A stretch of DNA of 6,750 nucleotides. Origin: an uncultured Eubacterium sp. Its GTDB lineage: Bacteria > Bacillota > Clostridia > Eubacteriales > Eubacteriaceae. The first letter of the stretch is position 1; every line of letters starts with the position of its first letter. Position numbers and translations under genes: made by a program. Of this stretch, positions 1-5,618 are shown in pieces. The stretch lies in assembly GCA_902784045.1 (NCBI GenBank), contig CACZTE010000162.1, positions 1-6,750 of the forward strand. The letters are read 5' to 3'. Under the pieces are notes generated by a model that did not search any database, was not told the DNA's origin, and saw only the letters and a list, made by a program, of their open reading frames with translations.

Positions 1-1
1 C

Positions 2-811
2 GGTAAAGAAGTCGTCATCTTAGGTTCCGGCGATATCGGCCTCATCATGGCCCGCCGTATGACCTTGGAAGGCGCTCATGTCAAAGCGGTTTGCGAAATC
101 ATGCCCTATTCCAACGGCCTCACCCGTAACATCGTGCAGTGCCTGGAAGACTATGACATTCCGCTGAAGCTCTCCCACACCATTACCTTTATTCATGGTA
201 AAGACCGTGTGGAAGCTGTCACTGTTATGCAGGTTGACGATAAATTAAAACCGATTCCGGGCACCGAAGAAATCATCGAATGCGATACCCTTCTGCTCTC
301 CGTCGGCCTCATTCCCGAAAATGAAATTTCCCGCGGCGCCGGCGTCGAAATCGACCGCCGCACCAACGGTCCCGTCGTCAGTGAACTGCGTCAGACCAGC
401 ATCCCCGGTGTGTTCGCATCCGGTAATGTTGTTCACGTCCATGACCTCGTTGACTTTGTCTCCGAAGAATCCGTCCTCGCCGGTAAAGGCGCGGCCCGCT
501 ATGTCAAAGGCGACCTCAAATCCGAAGACAACTTCACCACCGTCAACGGCGACGGCATCGGCTATGTCGTTCCTCAGCATGTGACCGTCTCCAACATCGA
601 CAAAGACTTGACCTTCTATATGCGCGTGCGCAAAGTCTTTGAAGGCTCTGTGGTCAACGCCTATATCGGAGATGAAAAAATCGCGACCAAACGCGCGCAA
701 AAATTTGTGCCCGCTGAAATGGTCAACTTCAAAATTAAGAAGAGCGTGCTTGAAAAATATCCCAACGGCGAAATCAAATTTGTCGTCGAACCGAAGGAGG
801 CGAAAAAATAA
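2..811 (+). CDS. NAD(P)/FAD-dependent oxidoreductase, C-terminal part (5' end outside window)
   Basis: The frame is open to the left edge, so the gene starts upstream; 269 residues are visible, and the ATG at 47 is internal. The fragment opens in an NAD-binding Rossmann fold with the glycine motif G-S-G-D-I-G at visible residues 8-13. The segment TLLLSVGLIPENE follows at about 95-107, then the C-terminal FAD-contact motif PGVFASGNVVHVHDLVD at about 134-150. Together these match the pyridine nucleotide-disulfide (thioredoxin-reductase-like) oxidoreductase family. A C-terminal extension of about 100 residues follows, as in clostridial members paired with DUF1667. The redox-active CxxC pair of thioredoxin reductases would lie upstream and cannot be judged; no such pair is visible here. 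The stop codon overlaps the DUF1667 start by one base (TAATG). In related genomes the pair often sits beside a glycerol-3-phosphate dehydrogenase, so an electron-transfer role with it is an inference. It is probably cytoplasmic. The family call is firm; the substrate is unknown. Confidence 0.9.
   Translation, partial: GKEVVILGSGDIGLIMARRMTLEGAHVKAVCEIMPYSNGLTRNIVQCLEDYDIPLKLSHTITFIHGKDRVEAVTVMQVDDKLKPIPGTEEIIECDTLLLSVGLIPENEISRGAGVEIDRRTNGPVVSELRQTSIPGVFASGNVVHVHDLVDFVSEESVLAGKGAARYVKGDLKSEDNFTTVNGDGIGYVVPQHVTVSNIDKDLTFYMRVRKVFEGSVVNAYIGDEKIATKRAQKFVPAEMVNFKIKKSVLEKYPNGEIKFVVEPKEAKK
794..800 (+). promoter_or_regulatory. Ribosome binding site for the DUF1667 gene, inside the upstream gene
   Basis: AAGGAGG lies 10 bases before the ATG at 811, within the last codons of the oxidoreductase. 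With the one-base stop/start overlap this suggests translational coupling and matched amounts of the two proteins. Confidence 0.85.
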
Positions 812-1170
812 TGAAAAAAGAAATGATTTGTATTTCTTGCCCTTTGGGTTGCCACCTCACCGTTGAAGGAGAAGACGGCAACTACACCGTCACCGGCAAC
901 ACCTGTAAAAACGGCGAAATCTACGGTATTCAGGAAATGACTAACCCCCAACGCGTGGTTCCCTCCACCGTTGTCATCAAAGGGGCCATGCTTTCCCGTC
1001 TGCCTGTCAAAACCGCTGATACCGTGCCGAAGGCCAAAATCTTTGATATCATGAAAGCCATTGACGAAGTCGTCGTCGAAGCGCCTGTCAAAATGGGCGA
1101 TGTCGTTTTAGCCGATGTGTGCGGCACCGGCGTTGATGTTGTCGCCACCAAATCCATGCCAGCCTGCTAA
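811..1170 (+). CDS. DUF1667 CxxC-motif protein
   Basis: A 119-residue protein of usual length for DUF1667. The N-terminus carries Cys7-x2-Cys10-x3-Cys14 (CISCPLGC), with a fourth cysteine at residue 32 (TCKNG). This spacing resembles the N-terminal 4Fe-4S site of molybdopterin oxidoreductases, so an iron-sulfur or other metal site is likely but not shown. The second half holds the conserved GTGVDVVAT segment at about residues 106-114. There is no signal peptide or membrane segment, so it should be cytoplasmic. It overlaps the FAD oxidoreductase by one base, shares its transcript and very probably acts as its redox partner; DUF1667 genes in other genomes repeatedly follow this oxidoreductase and glycerol-3-phosphate dehydrogenase. 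The start is well supported by AAGGAGG at 794. Family assignment is confident; the biochemical role is inference. Confidence 0.9.
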   Translation: MKKEMICISCPLGCHLTVEGEDGNYTVTGNTCKNGEIYGIQEMTNPQRVVPSTVVIKGAMLSRLPVKTADTVPKAKIFDIMKAIDEVVVEAPVKMGDVVLADVCGTGVDVVATKSMPAC

Positions 1171-1185
1171 ATGATAAATGATATT

Positions 1186-1207
1186 GTTGCCCGTTTGACC
1201 GGGCAAC
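1186..1207 (+). other. Stem-loop downstream of the DUF1667 gene, without T-tract
   Basis: GTTGCCCG at 1186-1193 pairs perfectly with CGGGCAAC at 1200-1207 (8 bp, 6-base loop). No T-run follows, so it is not itself an intrinsic terminator. It may protect the 3' end of the mRNA ahead of the true terminator. Confidence 0.5.
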
Positions 1208-1221
1208 ACCTTTGACCAAAC

Positions 1222-1255
1222 AAAAACACCGCCTGACCATTCAAGCGGTGTTTTT
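1222..1255 (+). terminator. Bidirectional intrinsic terminator between convergent genes
   Basis: AAAAACACCGC (1222-1232) pairs with GCGGTGTTTTT (1245-1255), an 11-bp stem. After one C-A mismatch, three more inner pairs close a 4-base loop. The T5 tract serves the oxidoreductase/DUF1667 transcript, and the A5 tract gives a T5 tract on the minus strand for the lipoprotein gene that ends at 1343. Confidence 0.85.
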
Positions 1256-1342
1256 ATTATGCTCTGTTGTTATTCAAATCATGAACAAGGAAAACAAATC
1301 CGGAACATCCATCACCATACCGGAAACCCAGCGTGCTGTTTG

Positions 1343-1996
1343 TTATCCCTGATAGATATATTTCACGTCGTTAAAGTAAACCTCGTCGGTATAGGGGTCG
1401 TCCATTCTCACCTTGATTTTGACTTCTTCGCCGTCATCATTCTGCGTAATAAGCGTTCCCGTGAGTCCATGAGCGCCTTCTTCTCCTTCGGGTGTATCCA
1501 CAGTGAAAGGCCGTTCAGTGGCCTTCTTCCCATCGATATTAAAGGTGATGAGTTTGTCGGCAGTTACGACGGTAATGGTATTTTTCCCATCTTCCGTCGC
1601 GTAGCTCCCGCGAATATTGAGAAGCAGACCGCGATCATTTTCGGAAAGCTTGGTTTCTTTGCTCTCTTTGATTTTGTAGGTAGCTTCTGACACGGGACCT
1701 TGTCCGCCGTTTAAATAAGAGCGGGCTTTTAACGTGCAGTCATAATTGAGATGGATTTTTTTCTCCTTGTCATATTTCACACTTGCTTTGGTCGGTTCTG
1801 AACCGTCAAGGGTGTAGTAAATATCAGCGTTTTCGGCATCTTTGCCCTCCGCGGTCAACGTGACAAGCTGTTCACCGGTGTATTCGCCGGATTTGAGAGA
1901 AATTTTGGTACTGGGCCCCGAACTGCAAGCCGATACCGCAAACATAACCGTCGCTAATGCGAAGGCAACCGTTAATGTTTGAAAAACCTTTTTCAT
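1343..1996 (-). CDS. Lipoprotein with chitobiase/hexosaminidase C-terminal-like domain
   Basis: A 217-residue exported protein. The N-terminus has basic residues, a hydrophobic core and the lipobox V-S-A-C with the lipidated cysteine at residue 24, so it should be anchored on the outer face of the membrane. Residues about 32-109 resemble the small beta-sandwich CHB_HEX_C domain found at the end of bacterial chitobiases and in many surface proteins; the hallmark is IYYTLDGSEPT at 59-69. This fold usually binds or spaces rather than catalyses. Residues 110-217 form a separate, strand-rich, acidic region that I do not recognise. No catalytic domain is present, so an envelope-associated binding or structural role is inferred. 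The start is supported by GAAAGGAG (minus strand, 2006-2013) nine bases upstream. It is probably a single-gene transcript, since terminators lie on both sides. Confidence 0.85.
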   Translation of the reverse strand: MKKVFQTLTVAFALATVMFAVSACSSGPSTKISLKSGEYTGEQLVTLTAEGKDAENADIYYTLDGSEPTKASVKYDKEKKIHLNYDCTLKARSYLNGGQGPVSEATYKIKESKETKLSENDRGLLLNIRGSYATEDGKNTITVVTADKLITFNIDGKKATERPFTVDTPEGEEGAHGLTGTLITQNDDGEEVKIKVRMDDPYTDEVYFNDVKYIYQG

Positions 1997-2357
1997 TCTT
2001 CATTGCTCCTTTCATCGGCAAAAATATAATCAACAATACAACATCATTCCGTTTGAAAAAGTGTATAAATCTTAGCTGATACTTTCTCTAACCAGAATAA
2101 AAATTGAATGATTTAAAATATGTCTTATTTATATTTGTCAGGTTCAATCAAAGATATTATAGCGAAATTATAAGGAAAAATAAAGGTATTCTCGCTCAAT
2201 TATTGTAACAATATTGTAATGAAGTCTTATCATTTTTGACACATTTTGATGGCAATCACAAAAAAATGTTTGGCTTTCATCACCATTTCATGATTTTTGC
2301 ATTCTCATTCAAAAATACTTTTTTCCACATTACACGTATCGCCTTAAAACCGCATAC
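1997..2357. other. AT-rich non-coding region upstream of the lipoprotein gene
   Basis: No convincing gene is present; the short ORFs lack Shine-Dalgarno sequences and have low-complexity composition. The region holds the lipoprotein leader, a weak minus-strand promoter candidate near 2156-2184 and an inverted-repeat cluster at 2202-2220. The stretch from about 2236 to 2357 shows no further structure I can support. Confidence 0.5.
2156..2184 (-). promoter_or_regulatory. Candidate promoter of the lipoprotein gene (weak -35)
   Basis: On the minus strand a perfect TATAAT (2156-2161) is preceded, after 17 bases, by TTTATT (2179-2184), a poor -35. A second TATAAT lies at 2167-2172. Either would give a leader of roughly 150 bases. 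This is a plausible but weak call in a very AT-rich stretch. Confidence 0.3.
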
Positions 2358-2384
2358 AAAAAAACCCCGTCCACTTGACGAGGT
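2358..2384 (-). terminator. Intrinsic terminator of the M23 peptidase gene
   Basis: Read on the minus strand, ACCTCGTC pairs with GACGGGGT (8 bp, one G-U wobble, 5-base loop) and is followed by seven T (2358-2364). It begins 7 bases after the M23 stop codon. On the plus strand the wobble becomes a C-A mismatch, so it favours the minus direction. Confidence 0.85.
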
Positions 2385-2391
2385 ATCTGGT

Positions 2392-3498
2392 TTATTCTTG
2401 TATATTAAAATTGTATGTCGGGAAATATAACAGCGCGTCGACGTTTTTGCTGTCAATAATCAGATTGAAATGGAGATGCGGTCCCGTTGAAGCGCCGGTA
2501 TTGCCGCTGAGTCCGACGACATCGCCTTTTTTGACCTGCTGACCCTGGGTCACTTTAATCTCGGAGAGATGCCCGTAACCGCTGCCGATACTGTGGCCTT
2601 CAGCGTCTTTGCCGTGATCGAGTCCCACATAATTTCCATAGCCGCCATTATAGGCTGCCATGATGACTGTGCCGTCGGCCATGGCCAACACCGGCGTTCC
2701 GCTTTTAACACCAATATCAACACCTTCATGGGTTGCCGTTCCTCCGGCGGCGACAACGTCCGCGCCGCGGGTTACCTGACCGTTGCTGAAACGGCTGGTG
2801 ATAATAAACGCTTCGGGATTATTGGGATCGATGGGCCACTGATAGTCACCGAATATCATCCCGTTTAAGCCGTATTTACCGGCAAGGGCTTTGCCGGCCG
2901 CGATTTCATCATCGTAAGCCTTTTGCAATGCCGCGGCCTGTTCGCTCTGCTGCTTTTTGATGCTCTCCTGCAGGGCTTTGGCTTCCACAGCCACCTGCTT
3001 TTGGGCTTCAAGGTCAGCGTTTTTGCTTTCGATTTGCTTTTTGGTCGCGTCAAGGGCGTTGACCGCGTTGCGGTCCGCCTGGACGACACTGCGAATGCTA
3101 TCTAATTTTGACAGCATCTGAGAGAAATCCTCCGAGGAAAACAGCACTTCCATATAGCCCGTATCGCCATACATATACATGACGTTGATACGGCTTTCCA
3201 GCGCCTTTTCCTGAGCGTCGCGCAAAGCTTCGGCTTCGGCGACTTCGGCTTTGGTACCCGCCATTTGAGCGTCCAACGCGGCGATTTGCTGATTGGTCGC
3301 GTCTAATTGTTTATTGGTTTCCGCCAGCTGAGCTTTAACATTATCCAGATTTTTTTTATTGTCGGTCAATGATTGTTGAATCTTCTTCAATTCCGCTTTT
3401 GCTTGTTCAAGTTCTTCGGTAGTCGCGGCCAATGTCGGCGTGCAAGCGAAAACGAGAATCGCCAGACACATCAACACGGCCGAAAACCGCTTAATCAT
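2392..3498 (-). CDS. Secreted coiled-coil M23 metallopeptidase (murein hydrolase, FtsX partner)
   Basis: 368 residues. A Sec signal peptide spans about 1-25, with likely cleavage near TLA-A. Long, Ala/Gln/Lys-rich coiled coils at about 26-105 and 145-207 flank the segment VMYMYGDTGYMEVLFSSEDF (107-126), typical of PcsB/EnvC/CwlO-like proteins that dock on FtsX. The C-terminal M23 (LytM) domain, about 254-360, has the full active-site set: His257-x3-Asp261 (HEGVD), His310 (GYGHL) and His341-x-His343 (HLHF). It should therefore be an active zinc endopeptidase on peptidoglycan cross-bridges, unlike EnvC, whose LytM domain is degenerate. The coiled coil is expected to restrain the enzyme until FtsX releases it. 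The start is supported by GAGGTG eight bases upstream (minus strand, 3507-3512). It lies 113 bases downstream of ftsX on the same strand with no minus-strand terminator between, so co-transcription is likely. Function is inferred from family and context. Confidence 0.92.
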   Translation of the reverse strand: MIKRFSAVLMCLAILVFACTPTLAATTEELEQAKAELKKIQQSLTDNKKNLDNVKAQLAETNKQLDATNQQIAALDAQMAGTKAEVAEAEALRDAQEKALESRINVMYMYGDTGYMEVLFSSEDFSQMLSKLDSIRSVVQADRNAVNALDATKKQIESKNADLEAQKQVAVEAKALQESIKKQQSEQAAALQKAYDDEIAAGKALAGKYGLNGMIFGDYQWPIDPNNPEAFIITSRFSNGQVTRGADVVAAGGTATHEGVDIGVKSGTPVLAMADGTVIMAAYNGGYGNYVGLDHGKDAEGHSIGSGYGHLSEIKVTQGQQVKKGDVVGLSGNTGASTGPHLHFNLIIDSKNVDALLYFPTYNFNIQE

Positions 3499-3524
3499 AT
3501 TTTTAACACCTCTATAATGATCAT

Positions 3525-3554
3525 GACAGAACGATTGATATCTGTCTTTTTTTT
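3525..3554 (+). terminator. Terminator-like hairpin on the strand opposite ftsX-M23
   Basis: On the plus strand GACAGA (3525-3530) pairs with TCTGTC (3541-3546) across a 10-base loop and is followed by eight T (3547-3554). The stem is only 6 bp. No plus-strand gene ends here; it would stop only antisense transcription across the M23 gene. On the minus strand it lacks a T-tract. Confidence 0.35.
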
Positions 3555-3611
3555 ACACTATTTAAAATGGATAAGGCGTTGAAAGCCCAAACCATTTCCA
3601 ATTGACATTGT

Positions 3612-4538
3612 TTAGACATCAAGGAATTTTCTCATTGAAACGAGAGAGCCGACCGATCCGATAATCACGCCGTATAAAATACAGAAAAGCGCGAGAGGAC
3701 CCATAATTTGACTTGGCGGCACAAGCTGAGCGTTCATCGGCAAATAGACCGCCTGCTGCACATAAGAAAGCAGGAAGTAATAGTTGAGACGAATCAGTAA
3801 AAGTGCTAAAAGCGCCGCGATTAATCCCAAAATGGTTCCCTCCAAAACGAAGGGCGCGCGAATATACCAGTTTGACGCGCCGACATATCGCATGACGCGA
3901 ATTTCACGCCGTCTGGCAAAGCACGTCAGCTTGATGGTATTGTAAATAATGAACAGCGACACCACCGAAAGCACAATGATGAGCGCCACACAGAAAATCG
4001 TTGTAAACCGGCTAAAAGTGGTGAGGGCATCCACATATTCCTCCCCGTATTTAACGGAGGACACCCCGTCACCGGACAAAGATTCGGCATAGGCTTTGAC
4101 TTCTTTAATGCGCATCGGATCCTTAATTTTGACATTGAAGGAAGCCTGCATCGGATTGTTGGACGCGTTATAGCCGTTTAACAATCCCGAATACTCTTTC
4201 AGCGACGCGGAAAAATCCGCCAACGCCTGTTCCGCGCTAATATAGGTCACTTCGGTGATTTGGTCGTTGCTTTTGAGTTTGTTTTCAATGTTGGTAATCT
4301 GTTCCTGTGCCAGACCATTCGTAAGATAGACCTTTAATTCCAATGACTGGGCGACGGAATTGGTGATATGTTCCACATTGACGGAAAAAACGATAAAAAT
4401 ACCCAAAATTAAAAGCGCCGATAAAATGGACAACACCGACGCCACGCTCATCAGAGAGTTCCGGGTAATACTGCGAAACGTTTCGCGCATAACGCTTTTA
4501 AAATAAGCGCCTGCATGGGATTCGTTGTTTGATTTCAA
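3612..4538 (-). CDS. ftsX: Cell division ABC-transporter-like membrane protein FtsX
   Basis: FtsX-type permease that transmits the ATPase cycle of FtsE to cell-wall hydrolases outside the membrane. Numbered from the upstream ATG at 4559 (315 residues), it has a short cytoplasmic N-terminus, TM1 at about 38-60, an extracellular domain at 61-185 opening with LELKVYLTNGL, TM2 at 186-206, the cytoplasmic coupling segment FARRREIRVMRYVGASNWYI (214-233), TM3 at 236-257 and TM4 at 287-306. The coupling segment is the strongest family signature. I prefer the TTG at 4538-4536 (308 residues): AAAGGA lies 12 bases before it, inside the longer ORF, while the ATG at 4559 has no Shine-Dalgarno and is preceded by a hairpin. 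The shorter N-terminus also fits the family better. ftsE, usually directly upstream, is absent; a DUF1638 gene is there instead. The downstream M23 coiled-coil peptidase is the probable partner. Family assignment is firm; the start codon is likely but not proven. Confidence 0.93.
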   Translation of the reverse strand: MKSNNESHAGAYFKSVMRETFRSITRNSLMSVASVLSILSALLILGIFIVFSVNVEHITNSVAQSLELKVYLTNGLAQEQITNIENKLKSNDQITEVTYISAEQALADFSASLKEYSGLLNGYNASNNPMQASFNVKIKDPMRIKEVKAYAESLSGDGVSSVKYGEEYVDALTTFSRFTTIFCVALIIVLSVVSLFIIYNTIKLTCFARRREIRVMRYVGASNWYIRAPFVLEGTILGLIAALLALLLIRLNYYFLLSYVQQAVYLPMNAQLVPPSQIMGPLALFCILYGVIIGSVGSLVSMRKFLDV

Positions 4539-4542
4539 TTGA

Positions 4543-4556
4543 TTTCTCTGTCCTTT
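4543..4556 (-). promoter_or_regulatory. Ribosome binding site that decides the ftsX start
   Basis: On the minus strand AAAGGA directly follows the ATG at 4559 (about 4551-4556). It cannot serve that ATG, but lies 12 bases before the TTG at 4538, a slightly long but usable spacing. No other purine-rich match is seen upstream of 4559. Confidence 0.55.
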
Positions 4557-4566
4557 CATGCGATAG

Positions 4567-4584
4567 GCTTCGATTATCCGAAGC
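4567..4584 (-). other. Hairpin in the ftsX leader
   Basis: GCTTCG (4567-4572) pairs with CGAAGC (4579-4584) around a 6-base loop. It ends 7 bases before the ATG at 4559, which argues against initiation there and could affect access to the downstream AAAGGA. No T-run follows. Confidence 0.45.
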
Positions 4585-4586
4585 GG

Positions 4587-4602
4587 TTATATCTTGATAT
4601 AA
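4587..4602. repeat. 16-base palindrome in the ftsX leader
   Basis: TTATATC-TT-GATATAA is a perfect 7-bp inverted repeat with a 2-base centre, about 30-45 bases downstream of the predicted transcription start. This is a plausible protein-binding site, though AT-rich palindromes also arise by chance. Confidence 0.3.
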
Positions 4603-4627
4603 AAGGCATCATCGCTCTTATCTTGAA

Positions 4628-4681
4628 CTTATGTCCAAATTGTAACATAAGCCAAAATACATTTCAACCTTATGACCAAAT
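4628..4681. repeat. Three CTTATG-CCAAAT boxes over the ftsX promoter (candidate operator)
   Basis: Box A, 4628-4640 (plus), is CTTATGTCCAAAT. Box C, 4669-4681 (plus), is CTTATGACCAAAT, with 12 of 13 bases identical and a 41-bp offset. Box B, 4651-4639 (minus), is CTTATGTTACAAT, matching A at 10 of 13. A and B form a dyad, CTTATGT-N10-ACATAAG, over the -10 and start site; C abuts the -35 on its upstream side. This layout suits a regulator binding on both sides of the promoter. The factor is unknown. Confidence 0.45.
4639..4667 (-). promoter_or_regulatory. Promoter of ftsX
   Basis: Minus strand: -35 TTGAAA (4662-4667), a 17-base spacer, -10 TACAAT (4639-4644), with a TGT just before the -10 giving an extended -10 element. 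Each hexamer matches the sigma-A consensus at 5 of 6 positions. Predicted start is near 4632, leaving a leader of roughly 90 bases before the TTG start. It is the strongest minus-strand promoter in the window. Confidence 0.7.
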
Positions 4682-4715
4682 GTTTCTTAATTTACAGAAG
4701 GCGGCGGGGTACGCA

Positions 4716-5375
4716 TCATCTGATGATCACCTCTCTGGTGATGCGCTCTCCCGGGGACACAATTAAAAAATCATCATCCCAATTGCCGGTAATTAATTTT
4801 TCGATTGTGCTTAAGCTGCCTTTTGTACGCTCAACAGGCAGTTCTAACGCCTCGGCGGCATCCTCGGCCAAAGGCAATGACTGATTTATAGAATAAGCAC
4901 CGTCATCAATCAGTGTAAGGGAACGATATCCGCCATATACCGCCTTGAGATAATCCGCTCGGCGTTTTTCATCAAGGGTTTGTTCGAGTTTTTTGAGCTC
5001 ACGCGTAATGTTTTTTTCGCCTCGCAGCCATCCTCCGGTGAGAAAATAGCGGCCTGTTCGATATCGCGCGTTTCGATGATTTTCCGGCAAAAGACAATCG
5101 ATGCAATCATGGGCTTTGGGAATGACCAGTGTGGATGTTTGACTGCCAATCCCCTCAAGGCCTCCGCCGCAATAGCCGTAGGCCAAAAGAATATACCGCG
5201 TGTCACGAAGCGCGTCGACCGCCCGGCCAATCATACTGCGCATTTCGTCGGGACGATCATGCATGACGGGAAGATAACGCACTTTAATCTGCGGTTTTGT
5301 CAAACGGATGACCGCTTCAATCTCGTCTTTCAGCGTCGCGCAGGCTAACATCGATGTTCGCGCGTCGGTTATCAT
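4716..5375 (-). CDS. DUF1638 family protein
   Basis: A 219-residue protein from the chosen start (225 from the upstream ATG at 5393). Numbered from the chosen start, it has LACATLKDEIEAVI near the N-terminus (10-23), YGYCGGGLEGI (66-76), VIPKAHDCIDC (84-94) and YFLTGGWL (110-117), all characteristic of DUF1638. Cys12, Cys69, His89, Cys91 and Cys94 in conserved segments suggest a metal or cofactor site, which is inference. There is no signal peptide or membrane segment. DUF1638 genes are known to me mainly from anaerobes, sometimes near corrinoid methyltransferases; none is visible here, so that link is untested. The start at 5375-5373 is chosen because AAGGAG (minus, 5384-5389) lies 8 bases upstream of it but inside the longer ORF, and the -10 at 5408-5413 would start RNA only about 8 bases before the upper ATG. 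The function is not established. Confidence 0.85.
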   Translation of the reverse strand: MITDARTSMLACATLKDEIEAVIRLTKPQIKVRYLPVMHDRPDEMRSMIGRAVDALRDTRYILLAYGYCGGGLEGIGSQTSTLVIPKAHDCIDCLLPENHRNARYRTGRYFLTGGWLRGEKNITRELKKLEQTLDEKRRADYLKAVYGGYRSLTLIDDGAYSINQSLPLAEDAAEALELPVERTKGSLSTIEKLITGNWDDDFLIVSPGERITREVIIR

Positions 5376-5383
5376 GAATTGTT

Positions 5384-5389
5384 CTCCTT
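5384..5389 (-). promoter_or_regulatory. Ribosome binding site that decides the DUF1638 start
   Basis: Minus-strand AAGGAG with an ideal 8-base gap to the ATG at 5375. It overlaps codons 2-4 of the longer reading from the ATG at 5393, so the longer start is very unlikely. Confidence 0.8.
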
Positions 5390-5407
5390 GCATGGGTTAG
5401 CTTTGTT

Positions 5408-5413
5408 ATTATA
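5408..5413 (-). promoter_or_regulatory. -10 element of the DUF1638 promoter
   Basis: A perfect TATAAT on the minus strand would start RNA near 5401, leaving a leader of about 26 bases to the ATG at 5375. The 17-base-spaced position (5431-5436) reads AGCTAA, a poor -35, so the promoter may be weak or activator-dependent. Confidence 0.45.
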
Positions 5414-5526
5414 TCGCGGTAATCTCTGCTTTAGCTTAAAAATACGCCGTATCTTTAAGAAAATCATTAATATTGATGATCCGACACATTCTAACGCTTT
5501 TAGGTGGGAAGCGCATCTGTTTTTCG

Positions 5527-5555
5527 TTGACCTTTTCCTCGAAATTAGTTAAACT
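5527..5555 (+). promoter_or_regulatory. Promoter of the 5-formyltetrahydrofolate cyclo-ligase gene
   Basis: -35 TTGACC (5527-5532; 5 of 6), a 17-base spacer, -10 TAAACT (5550-5555; 4 of 6). Predicted start is near 5562, giving a leader of about 93 bases. It is divergent from the DUF1638 promoter about 115 bases away. Confidence 0.6.
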
Positions 5556-5618
5556 AAAAACAACTTATCCTGATAATTTATCCAACAATATCATCCGTTT
5601 TCAAAGACAACCCCCGTC

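Noticed and set aside
245..700. Minus-strand ORF opposite the FAD oxidoreductase
   Set aside because: It lies wholly antisense to a gene with clear domain motifs and has no Shine-Dalgarno; the third-position bias of the real gene explains it.
1259..1690. Plus-strand ORF starting at the terminator and running opposite the lipoprotein gene
   Set aside because: It starts inside or just after an intrinsic terminator, has no Shine-Dalgarno, and overlaps a lipoprotein with a clear lipobox and ribosome binding site.
2236..2430. Plus-strand ORF in the AT-rich gap
   Set aside because: Low-complexity Phe/His/Lys-rich product with no Shine-Dalgarno; it crosses the M23 terminator and the M23 C-terminus on the other strand.
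2569..2868. Plus-strand ORF opposite the M23 catalytic domain
   Set aside because: Antisense shadow; the minus strand encodes the complete M23 active site.
4713..4745. Hairpin ATCACC-GGTGAT near the DUF1638 stop as a terminator
   Set aside because: The stem lies within the coding sequence and no T-run follows on the minus strand.
4980..5348. Plus-strand ORF opposite DUF1638
   Set aside because: No Shine-Dalgarno or family signal, while the minus strand carries the DUF1638 motifs.
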